From Nicotiana tabacum (Eukaryota; Streptophyta; Magnoliopsida; Solanales; Solanaceae), in assembly GCF_000715075.1 (NCBI RefSeq), contig NC_134101.1, positions 133,686,237 to 133,750,236 of the forward strand: a stretch of DNA of 64,000 nucleotides. The letters are read 5' to 3'. A program made the position numbers and the translations under genes. Below, in pieces: positions 49,056-58,577 of the stretch (within the stretch, counting starts at the first letter, position 1; each line of letters starts with the position of its first letter). The notes under the pieces are model-generated. The model made no database searches, was not told where the DNA came from, and saw only the letters and a list, made by a program, of their open reading frames with translations.

Positions 49056-49285
49056 TTCATATCAGGGGAAACACTCTCGTCCAAGCAGAAAAATAATAAA
49101 AATAAGAGAGTCTTATTGGTGAAAACCCTCACGGGCACCGTAAGGCGACGGGAGCTGAGAGAAATAAAAAATGAGAGAGTCTTATTGGTGAAAACCTTCA
49201 CGGTCACCTTGATGTGAAAGTGAGTTGAGAGATGAACAAATGAGAGAGGTATGTTGGTGAAAACCTTTCAGGGCACCGCAAGATG
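49056..49285. repeat. About 69-bp tandem repeat (3 copies)
   Basis: GAGAGTCTTATTGGTGAAAA, followed by CC(C/T)TCACGGGCACC and an AAG...GAGAG linker, at about 49104, 49172 and 49242. Found in the 3' zone of element F. Confidence 0.7.
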
Positions 49286-50032
49286 AACAAGGTCAAGGTT
49301 TGGGTGAAGAAATCAGGTTGTGGAGTTCCGGGGCAACAAAGTATGGCACCTGAAAGTTGATCGGTTAGACAGACTGGGCCGATTAATCCAAAATGCATGT
49401 CATGATCATTGGTACCAGCTGTTCTGCTCAGATAAGTCTATTTTCTTTTTTCCCTTTTTAGCAGTCACCCAGTTTTGGATTCTTCTTAACCTTAACTCTC
49501 AAAGTCATTGCATTTCATTTCTTTTGGGGTCTATTTTTTTCTAAGATGTTTCAATGTCAGTCTTGTTCAAAGAAAATGAGAAAGGATTTCAAATCTCACT
49601 ACCAACTTCCAAAATTGTGAAGCACAGTTTGGCCAGAACATACCAAAGACAACATGACGTAAAGTGGGATACAAGGAACCACCGGAAGTTTCATTGGTGG
49701 AATAATTTGGTAATGTCATGGGAGATGCAAAGGTTCAGATAAAGGGACCAGAGGTGTAAAAAACAGTATGGGTATAGAACGCTCGGGTCGTCAAAGGTCA
49801 TGGGGTTTGAAAGTCAGATAGAAAGTCAAGCGGTTCAGGGCCAGTTCGGGAAAGCAGGTCAAAACAAAACATGGCAGCGTATAGACCTTCAGCAAGAATG
49901 CCATCAACTAACCACCATTTTAAACTGACAAGATTTCCTTTGATTGAAACAGGGGCAGAAAAATTCGTTTGTTTCGGAGGAATTCTCCGTAAGGGAAGAG
50001 CAAGCACTAATCAGGTTTGACCGTAAACTCTC

Positions 50033-50440
50033 AAGACCTTCCTGGAAAATATGGCTTAGTTAAAATTCAAAACAATCATGAATAGCATAGAAGAAGGTAA
50101 GTTGGTTTCAAAGTTTGCATGTTTTAGATAGGATTCAATTAGGAGTTTTCAGGGCCCTCCTGAAAAATGGGACCTACTTTAAAATTCAAAACAATCATGA
50201 GTAGCATAATCTAGCATAAATGTACCCCAAAGGAATATAAGTTGGCTTCAAAGTTTGCATGTTTAAGATAGGATTCAATTAAGAGTTTTCAGGACCCTCC
50301 TGGATAATGGGATGTAGTTTTAAAATTTGTTTGGATAACAAGACTTAGCATAAGACATACCTTCAGAAGACATAATTTAGCTTTAAAATTGTCATTTAAA
50401 TAGGAGTTGTCAGGATCCTCTTGGATAACGGGATCTAGCT
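50033..50440. repeat. About 120-140-bp tandem repeat
   Basis: Units contain CAAAACAATCATGAATAGCA, CAAAGTTTGCATGTTT, GATAGGATTCAATTA and GAGTTTTCAGG..CCTCCTGG. About three copies, the last one degenerate. Confidence 0.65.
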
Positions 50441-50550
50441 TTCAAAGTCTTGATAATATTTGGTAACATGATTCATTTTAACACTTACATATGTGCCCAG
50501 ATACCAAACTGGGGCAAAATATTTTCTTTGGTTTTGTCTATTTTGTTGAA

Positions 50551-51170
50551 GTCAGGAGCCCGCCTGGAGAAGAAGGGAATACATTTCAAGTCAGCAGTCA
50601 GGAGCCCGCCTGAAGAACAAGGAAATACATTTCAAGTCAGCAATCAGGAGCCCGCCTGGAGAGCAGGGAATACATTTCAAGTCAGCAGTCAGGAGCCTGC
50701 CTGGAGAACAAGGGAGTACAATTCAAGTTTTAGCTTTTAAGTTCTTATTGATATTTGGTAATATGGTTCGTTTTACACTTACATATGTGCCCAGATACCA
50801 AACTGGGGCAGAAAATTTTCTTCGTTTTTGTCTATTTTGTTGAAGTCAGGAGCCCGCCTGGAGAGCAGGGAATACATTTCAAGTTAGCAGTCAGGAGCCC
50901 GCCTGGATAGCAGGGAATACATTCAAGTTTAGAAGTCAGGAACCCGCCTGGAGAGCATGAGAATACATTTCAAGTTCAGCAATTAGGAGCCCGCCTGGAG
51001 AGCATGGGAATACATATCAAGTGCAACAATCAGGAGCCCGCCTGGAGATCAGGGAATACATTCAAGTTCAGCAGTCAGGCATCCACCTGGAGAAAGGGAA
51101 AACATCTCAAGTGTAGTTGGCAGTCAGGCATCCACCTGGAGAAAGGGAAAATATCTCAGATTACAATTCA
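50551..51170. repeat. About 45-bp tandem repeat (GTCAGGAGCCCGCCTGGAGA)
   Basis: Units GTCAGGAGCCCGCCTGGAGA plus GCAGGGAATACATTTCAAGT and a short AGCA linker at 50551, 50597, 50643 and 50688. An interruption (50725-50845) itself repeats 50440-50550. Then about seven more copies run from 50846 to 51170, the last two variant (GGCATCCACCTGG). Each unit contains a CCCGCCTGG / CCAGGCGGG-like core. Confidence 0.85.
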
Positions 51171-51401
51171 AGGCGGCAACAAAGGGATCTCACCGGGAGA
51201 ATACAAGTCAATAAGGCAACAAGAACCATAAGAACAAGTTTGAAGATATAGATAGGATCTCTTGTAACTCATTGATCATAGTCTAGTCTAGCTTTTTTTA
51301 TTTTGACATGGTGTAATAAGGGGGTTCAATAAGCAGTAGCAGCATCAACAACAACAGTGAAATCATAGTTTTATGGTAGTCCCAGCTACCAAACATTCCT
51401 G

Positions 51402-51478
51402 AACTACACTGACCTGATTCCTTTTTAGCCAAGGATATGTAGGCAATCTCGGAAGTAGGGTGCGGTCAAATCTTTCAA
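51402..51478 (+). repeat. Intercistronic motif copy 4 (element F, before 3' LTR)
   Basis: GAACTACACTGACCTGATTC, then AAGGATATGTAGGCAATCTC, then GGTGCGGTCAAATC. Confidence 0.7.
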
Positions 51479-51566
51479 AAATGCTTCCCACGAAGTATTC
51501 AAACGGGCAAAAATCGCTCGTATCCGCTCACTTTATCTTTCCCGAAAACTCTGCGTGTTTCCGATC

Positions 51567-51579
51567 AAAGAGGGGCAGT
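51567..51579 (+). other. Polypurine tract of element F
   Basis: AAAGAGGGGCAGT directly precedes the 3' LTR start (TGTGACACG). Confidence 0.8.
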
Positions 51580-54500
51580 TGTGACACGTGATTTTTGCCC
51601 TATATGAATTACTCCCAGAAATTCAAAACAAAATAATTTCTTTCAGTGTTTGCAATTTTGTGGATTTTTGTGACATTTTCTGTTAATTGTTTGCATTTTT
51701 GTCTGGGCATTTTAGTTAATGAAAAATACAAAAATATATGTGCATTTGCTTTTAGGATTTAATTTAGCATTTTAGGATTAATTCAGTAATTAGGTTATTT
51801 TGAAAAAGGGAAAATCACAAAAGTAGTCATTTTGCACCTTTTAATTTTAATTTGTGATTTTTGAGTTAGTTCTTCTTTAATTTATTAATTGTGATAATTA
51901 TCATTAGGTTTAATTATTATTTTTAGGTTAATTAGTTCCTAGGAATTATTTTAGATTTTGTTTAATTTGAGAAAAAATAAAAAAAGAAAAAGAGAAAGAA
52001 AAGGAAAAGGCACTAAAAAGAATTAATGGAAATGAAGAAAAGGAACTTGGGCCAAATTAATTGAATCATCTCCAAGCCCAAACCCCTGCACCCCTGAAAT
52101 CCGTCCAAATTGCCCCAATACCCGACCCAAAACCACCCTGACCCGGTCCACCTTCTCCCCTCACCATCCAAATGACCTCGTTTCGTTTAAGGGAGATCAG
52201 GACTGTCGAGGTCTTCCTCATCCAACGGTTGGGAAGCCAGGTCTCCCACGTATAAAAGTATCCAAACGCACCCCCCTACCCCCTCATCGTCTCTTTCACA
52301 GAGACGCTAACCTGCAAACCCTAACGATGCCGCTCCATTTCCACCGCCTCAAGGTGGCGGCACCACTACCAAACAACCCCAAATTAACACCCTGAAGCCC
52401 TCATGACCTCCTCTCTCCAAATCCTTAACCCATACCCTTCGAATCCTTCTCGGCTCCATCGAATCTTGAATCTAGGGATAGGGTTCAGAGCCCCAAAAGT
52501 TCAAAGTGTTCCAATCCTGGATTCTATGGCTTGCATGGTTACTGGCTCCAGTATTCAAGTGTCATCTGCCGATTTTTCTACAAAATAACATTAGTCGCCT
52601 GTTCTTGATAAAGAATAGGCGATTAGTATTATATTGTGGCTCTAATCGGAGAGGCAGTCATGAGTGCAAGTAGAGTCGGTGAGTTTCTTTCTTTTCTTTG
52701 GTTCGTTCTCCTATTCTTCTTCTTCTATTCTTCTTTTCTCCGAATAATTCAATTGAAAGACGAGCAAAATTCTGGCCAAGATAAAACCTGGTTTTTTATA
52801 TAGTTTGATCTTTTCCAGGTTTTACCCTTGATGTCGTTTGGTCTTGCTTGATGAATTCTGTGTTTGTCCTCGTTAGTTAATCATTTAGTTTAATCTAACT
52901 AGACCAAGGGTTTACTTTAGTTCAATTTCGCATTAATTAGTATTTTAGCTCGGGTGTTAAGTTGTGAGAAAATTGTTCATTTGTTTCTTTGGCATTCGCC
53001 TTAATTTGATTTGGGTTGGGGTCAACATGACATTTGGGCTTTGAATCATTTCAGAATCCATTCCCAGAGCTCGAATGGATTTTTGGGGCCCATGTTTATG
53101 TAACTATTGGGTCGGTTGACCCATGACCCAACTGAGGCTGAGGGGTAATTTCAGGGTCCCCAAAGGGTAGTATAGGTAATCTAGCTAGGGAATCTCTTGG
53201 GTAACTGATTTAGAAGCTTCTAGTAGGGTCTTCTATGGAATTTTAGACTTTAGCTTGGGTATCAAGTCAGAAAAGGAGGGATTAATTGGCAAAAATAAAA
53301 TTAAAGAGGGACTAGAAGTGCAAAACTAAACTCTTAGGTTTGCCCTATTTGCTTGCCTATAAAGGCATTTCATTCTTGCCTTGCAAGGCAGAGATCAAGG
53401 GCTGAAAATCCAGAAAAATGCAAAAAATGCAAAAAATTACTGTTTCATAGACTTTGAGTATTTTTGATTCCTTCAATTTCTGGATAACAATAGAAGGCTG
53501 AGTGATTCGAATAGCCACTATTCCATTGAAACTCTCTCAATTTACTTTGATTTCTGAGTACTGAAATTTGTTGGTTCGTCTGAGCATGAAAATAATTTGA
53601 TTTTGGTTGGTTTTCAAGAGCTTTTGGTTCGATTTTGGTTGTCTTTTGGTTGTTGAACATTATTTGGGATTTCTGTTGATTTTAACCTGCCTCAAAGCTC
53701 GTTCCCCTTTTGATTATTTCTGGGCTAACGCTGCAACTAACACTGGTCTACTGCTGTTGATTCCTCCTTCTTCTTATTCTCTTTGTTGTTGTCAGGTACA
53801 TTCTCTTGAAATTCTACTGGATGTATGTGTCATAATGAAGATGAAAGTGAAAGTTTTGGAACATGGCAGCTGAATCTGTTTTGTTTAGTTTCAGTTTTCT
53901 TCGTGGTGTTTATATGCTGGATCAGTTAATTCATTGTAGTTTAGCCACTTTTAGTATGATTAGCTAAATTTGTATGTTGTAGTTAAACCTTGGGATTGTT
54001 GGTGATATGTTACCGACAAAAATTTGGTGAATGCATAATTTCTGAGAGTTTTCTTTTTGAGCATTGTTGGCATTAAGATGTGTTAAGTTAAACATCCCTG
54101 TTACTTCGCTGGTTCATTTTGTGTGTTAAAATCATTTAGAATGAGGATTCAAAACAAGGGAAATGGTTATAGAGGGAAAGTTATTGATATGTGTATGTTG
54201 AATATGAGTGGATTATGATTAATATGCACATCGTGGAGTAAAATAGGTGTGTGTAAAAGCTGAAATGGTAGAAAGTTGATTAGCATGTTCAAATGTGGGG
54301 CAGTTAGGGAAGGTGCATAGTTTCTTAGCTTTCATGGTTCTCCGTAGTTGTAAGTTTTTTCATGTTTTCTTTAATTAGCATCCGAAGGTATAGTCAACAA
54401 GAATGGTTCAAAAAAGGTTTCGTTTGGTTTTAATTAGTCCCTGATGCTCCAAAGGGCGTGCGTTGTCAAAGACTCGAACTCGAGTCGTGTTATGTATTGG

Positions 54501-55530
54501 TCTCAGCGATGGCTTTCTGAATTTGTGGCACTTCAGGCGCTCATTTGTCCTTTGGAGACTCGATACCGAGCCTCTTCCCAGCACAACCTATTTTCAGGAG
54601 CTTGGGGCTCACTATTGGGCCCAAAATAGGACAGGCCCTTCCTAATGAGACTTGGGCCACCTCTTTTCCTTGGGTTACTGGTTTATGCTGAGCTGAATAC
54701 CCCCTTTTCTAATAATTAATTCTCCATCGTGTAAGTTTCTCGTTAACCTGAATAAAACCTTTGGTTACATTTAGTAGTAAAGAATCGAATTCCTTTAAAT
54801 AATTGGGAGGCGAGCTATACTAGATAAGACATAGTCTATGGCCCTCCGAGCTTTAGTTTGAATATCCTTTTAAAATGGAATCGAGGTACGCCGCACCAAA
54901 TAAAATCTCAAATGTGCGGCCTTCATTTAATCATTTCTTTTAAAATACTTAGAACTTGTGGCATGCCATTTAGCAAATTCACATGGCCCTCGCAAAGATA
55001 AACACTCGTAGTTGCTTTAGGCGCGTTGTTTTAATAATATTACCTTCCTAAACTCGGGTATGCATTTATGTGACCCAAATCAAAATCTCAACAATGTTGA
55101 AATATGTCGAAGACCGTGGGTGCATTTATGTGACGTGGTTCAAGACGTATTTTGACAACGTTACAATATTCCTAAAAGTGAATAAAAGCGGTTAAAAGTT
55201 AAAATTTGCACATAGGTTTAAAATGTTTTTAAAATCAGACAATTAAGCCAAATATAGCAGTTGAGCGACCGTGCTAGAACTACGAAACTCGGGAATGCCA
55301 AACACCTTCTCCCTGGTTAACAGAATTCCTTACCCAGATTTCTGGTTCGCGGACTGTAATACAAAGTCAATCTTTTCTCGATTCGGGATTTGAACCGGTG
55401 ACTTGGGATACCATAAATCTCCCAAGTGGCGACTCTGAATCTTTAAATAAAAATAATCCCGTTTCGATTGTCCTTTAATTGGAAAAACTCCCTTATACCC
55501 TTTTGGGGGTAGGTAAAAAGGAGGTGTGAT
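51580..55530 (+). repeat. 3' LTR of element F
   Basis: About 3.95 kb copy of 33325-37263, with scattered differences. TATA at 52251, stem-loop at 55401-55427 and PBS-like 11-mer at 55427-55437. Followed by the duplicated agcggg (55531-55536). Confidence 0.93.
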
Positions 55531-56668
55531 AGCGGGCAGTAGGATCTGGAGTCCCAAGTTGGGGAATAATTTCCATGCATGCGGCTCCGGTCTTAGGCTC
55601 GACTTGAGCAGCCCTCGGTGTAGGTCGGGTGTAGACCTCGGTGCAGGCCGAGCAGAAGACGTCGGTCAACGGAATACGAGCGGATGAGCCCTCATCCTTC
55701 GCACTCTCCTTGTTAATAGTAATGGTTGTGTAAGCAACGAGGTAAAATTGCAAGGCGAACAATAGAAGCTGCAGCTAGTCGACTTACCAGTAAAGGGCTT
55801 ACGTCCGTATTTCTCGTAGAAGGACACCCATTCGCGAACTCCTGCCGTATGAGGAAGAATGGCATTCACCTATTCACAGATATCATCAACAGGCGTAGGG
55901 GGTAGTCTCTCGACTGCAAAAGTAAAAATGATTTAATACTACCCAAAGAAAAACGGTCGACCATCACTCCGACAGGATATACAAAAAACTTACGGGCGAA
56001 GTTCCACCTCTCAGGGAACCTGCAGAGTCCGTCACAAGGTGCTCAGTCCGCATATAAAAGTAGCTTTCATAGAAACGATGATTGGATCTATCATCTATCT
56101 TCACCACCAGACTCTTCGTTCCTCGATGGCGTATGTGGATCATCGTGCCTCGAATAAGTTGAGGGGCAAAAATATTGAGCATATGCCATTGAGTGATCTC
56201 CCGACCGGTAAGCTCTGCGAACTTGAGCAGCATGAGGAACAATTTCTATAAGTACGGCGAAAGTTGAGCCGGGCATACCTCGTAGAAACGACAGAAGTCT
56301 ACCACTAAGGAAGGGAGGGGAAGCGTATATCCGACAATAAAAGTATATGCGTAGAACACACAATATCCTGGGTGGTCAAAATGTACAATATCATTTCCCA
56401 CTGCAAGCAACATCTCAACATGGTGCGGAATTCCCCATTTGGTCTTAAGCTCCGCAATCCCCGCTTCATCCATAATAGAGGAAAAAGGCTCCTGTTCTTC
56501 TCCGGCATGGCTGTTAAAATTGGTCCATGGCTTCCCCAAACGGGGCAATATTTCAATCGCAATTGGAACCCCCTCATCCTCCGCCATCTCCACTCCGGGA
56601 GCAAGGGCATCATTTTCCGGCACCGAAACTTCGGCAAGACTGTCAGCGTAGGAAGAAGTACCAGCCAT

Positions 56669-57090
56669 TTATATCGATTGAACAGAGTAAATGAGCAAGG
56701 GGAAGTAAGAGGGAAGACGGTGACGTCAATTTCCGACTAACAAGAGAGTGAACTAAAAATCTAAGGTATCAGAGAATGTAAAGACTCACAAAATTCCTCT
56801 AATAGATCAAAAAGTGTGGCAATAGAATGGTGTGTTCCCCCTATTTATAGGAACATAAATTCCCCGAGCGGAAAACCCGAGAGTCTCCAATCAAAATTGA
56901 TAGGGCACAAGAAACAGTTCAATTTATAGGGAATGTGTGTCATAATGGCAGCAACTACAAGCAACGTTTCGAATCAACACAATAATTCAACTCTGAACGG
57001 ATGTGACGGTCCAAGGGTATCAGATTTCTCCTAAACTTTCGAGTCGACAGAGTCCGGCCGTCGAACCCGCTAAGAGACGACCTCGACGGG
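56669..57090 (-). promoter_or_regulatory. Upstream region of the element D aORF
   Basis: About 420 bp between the aORF start and the PPT. On the minus strand CTATAAATTG at about 56927-56918 and CCTATAAATAGG at about 56853-56842 are TATA-like, the latter about 180 nt upstream of the ATG at 56668, as expected for a real antisense promoter. No sense gene. Confidence 0.5.
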
Positions 57091-57103
57091 CAGAGGGACT
57101 AAC
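57091..57103 (+). other. Polypurine tract of element D
   Basis: CAGAGGGACTAAC, after CGACGGG, abuts the 3' LTR start TGTATGG. Confidence 0.6.
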
Positions 57104-57666
57104 TGTATGGGTCCAAATTTGGCAACCATGACAGCGTATAAGCAAGACATGGGGCGGGATCACCAGAACATAACGACTGACGGTCGTTATGACAAAGGAC
57201 GACGATAAAAAATGGGTAGCCGAAATAAGATAGTAACGGTAGTTTAAACTTAGAAAGGGATAGGAAGAATATGCATTTTGGATATTCTTTATGTTGTACT
57301 TTTTAGGTTTTTTTTTTGGAAAATGTCACTTATAAAATAGGTGGAGTTAATAAACAAGAAGGGAGGCTGCCATTTCAAAGAAGAGAGAACACATTGTAAA
57401 AAGGAGAGAGGAATATATGAAAGAATTGTCTTATTCGCTTTTTCCTCTCTACTCTTTCACTTACAATTCTTTTTTTGCTCCGAATGTAAACCCATTTTTC
57501 TCGCATGTAATATAAGATTATGACATCGATAAATCTGAGAGGTTCCTACCTTTCATTATTTTCCGTTGTATACATTTAGATCTGAAGTTAATTATACTTG
57601 GCTAAGATTTACCTTCTTTATTATTGATAATTGAAGTTGGCAAAAGAGTCTTAAACTTTTTATTCA
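57104..57666 (+). repeat. 3' LTR of element D
   Basis: 563 bp, matching 19801-19902 plus 20596-21070. TATAAAAT at 57331-57338 on the + strand, pointing at BXL. Ends TTATTCA. Right border of the nest. Confidence 0.85.
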
Positions 57667-57818
57667 AATAGTATGTAAAAGATTTAGATCCTCTAAAAAA
57701 ATTCAGGGGACCTTTAATATGTGTGTGTGCTATAGTTTAAAATTGGGAAGTATTCTCCGACACGTCCAAGATAGGAAGTTGAGTGCCGCTATATCAAAAG
57801 TAATTCGGTTAAATAATA

Positions 57819-58082
57819 CTCCCTTTGGTCCAAAATAAGTGAGTTTTTAGCTGTTTTCATACAGATTAAGAAATTCACCTTTTAACATTAATTAACAATA
57901 AAATTAACCATATAAACTTTTACTATCTCTTCACATAAATACTCCAATCACATACTCCAACACTATTTACCCCAAGGGCAATGTAGGAAAAAAATAATTA
58001 ATTCATTCTTAAAATCTGAAAAAATCACTTATCTTGGACCATAAAAAAATACCAAAAAATTACTTATTTTAGACCGGAGGAG
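57819..58082. mobile_element. Stowaway MITE in the BXL upstream region
   Basis: 264 bp between TA dinucleotides (57817-57818, 58083-58084). Inverted ends CTCCCTTTGGTCCAAAATAA and, on the other strand, CTCCTCCGGTCTAAAATAAG. TA target and CTCC-type ends are the hallmarks of Tc1/mariner-derived Stowaway MITEs. Confidence 0.85.
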
Positions 58083-58577
58083 TACTCCTAGTCAACATCA
58101 ACTGGTCTGCTTGCATTTTCACCTTAAAAGATGAAAAAGAAGTATAAAACCTTATCCTATATATGTATAAGCTTCCTTTAAACAGTGAAACAAGCATCAT
58201 GGTGATCTGACGGTCATGAACAAAGCGCTATATGTACGGCATACGAATCCATGAATTTAAAAAGTAATGTTGCTCTGTTATTTTTTTATAACAATTAATG
58301 CAAATGTAACAAGAATTCTTTTTTAAAAGCATTTTATATTTTATAAATATATAATATAAGTCGAAAATAATGTGTATAACCCCATCAACCATCAGTTGTT
58401 AAAAAGATGAATTGCCCATCATCTCATGCATCATTAATTCCATAACCACTAGCCAGCCAATAGCCATACTGAACAAATCAAAACTCTGTTTCAGTTCTAT
58501 ATATTCTCACTCTTTTACATCCAAAGCTCTCACACCATTGCAAGGGACAAATATTCTCTCTTTCCACAAACACAAAA
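58083..58577 (+). promoter_or_regulatory. BXL promoter and 5' UTR
   Basis: About 0.5 kb between the MITE and the ATG. TATATAT at 58498-58504 lies 75-80 nt before the ATG, which predicts a start near 58530 and a short leader. AGCCAATAG at 58455-58463 is a CCAAT-type box. No further element assigned. Confidence 0.5.

Larger units (their letters stand above)
48444..51566. other. 3' untranslated zone of element F, repeat-rich
   Basis: About 3.1 kb with no gene. Holds a GA-rich tract (48617-48752), motif copy 3, three tandem-repeat families and motif copy 4. Such hypervariable 3' zones are known in Tat/Ogre elements and can seed satellites. Confidence 0.7.
33325..55530 (+). mobile_element. Element F: Ogre (Tat lineage) retrotransposon, 22.2 kb, near complete
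   Basis: Giant LTRs at 33325-37263 and 51580-55530 (about 3.94 and 3.95 kb) start TGTGA and end just after GGAGGTGTGA. The target duplication gcggg, or agcggg counting one more base, is at 33319-33324 and 55531-55536. Order: LTR, PBS, leader, ORF1, gag, protease, intron-like gap, RT, RNase H, second RNase H, integrase, repeat-rich 3' zone, PPT, LTR. Size, LTR length, ORF1 upstream of gag and the dual RNase H are diagnostic of Ogre. It interrupts the antisense ORF of element D. Few but decisive lesions (stops in ORF1, gag and pol; RT YVND) disable it. Confidence 0.93.
31777..56668 (-). pseudogene. Antisense extra ORF (aORF) of element D, split by element F
   Basis: Starts at 56668 on the minus strand (MAGTSSYADSLAEVSV). 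Residues about 65-140 include WGIPHHVEML, AYTFIVGYTLPLPSLVVDFC and YEVCPAQLSPYL, then a TAG at 56247-56249 and, in the same frame, KLFLMLLKFAELTGREITQW, the putative gypsy-type transposon (Transposase_28-like) domain. Intron-like blocks follow: GTAAGT (from 55993) to TTTTGCAG (ends 55914), then GTAAGT from 55787. After element F (33325-55530) it resumes at 33324 with a low-complexity part (32826-33209), a long coiled coil (about 32760-31905) and an acidic tail ending at TGA 31779-31777. Function unknown. Another possible stop (TAG about 55870-55872) and probable frameshifts make coding doubtful. Confidence 0.75.
19798..57666 (+). mobile_element. Element D: gag-pol-deleted Tat Ty3/gypsy element retaining an antisense ORF
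   Basis: LTRs of about 0.56 kb net at 19798-21070 (interrupted by a MITE) and 57104-57666. PBS at 21078-21095; PPT just before 57104. After subtracting the MITE, element E and element F, about 6.4 kb remains. The leader runs almost directly into the last codons of pol (21654-21740), so nearly all gag-pol is missing. The antisense aORF, interrupted by F, fills 31777-33324 plus 55537-56668. No TSD was found: bases after 57666 (aatag) do not match those before 19798, so the left end is probably rearranged. It is the oldest shell of the nest and lies next to the BXL gene. Confidence 0.8.

Noticed and set aside
50551..51170. CRISPR-like array
   Set aside because: Units are contiguous 45-bp tandem copies without unique spacers, inside a plant retrotransposon.
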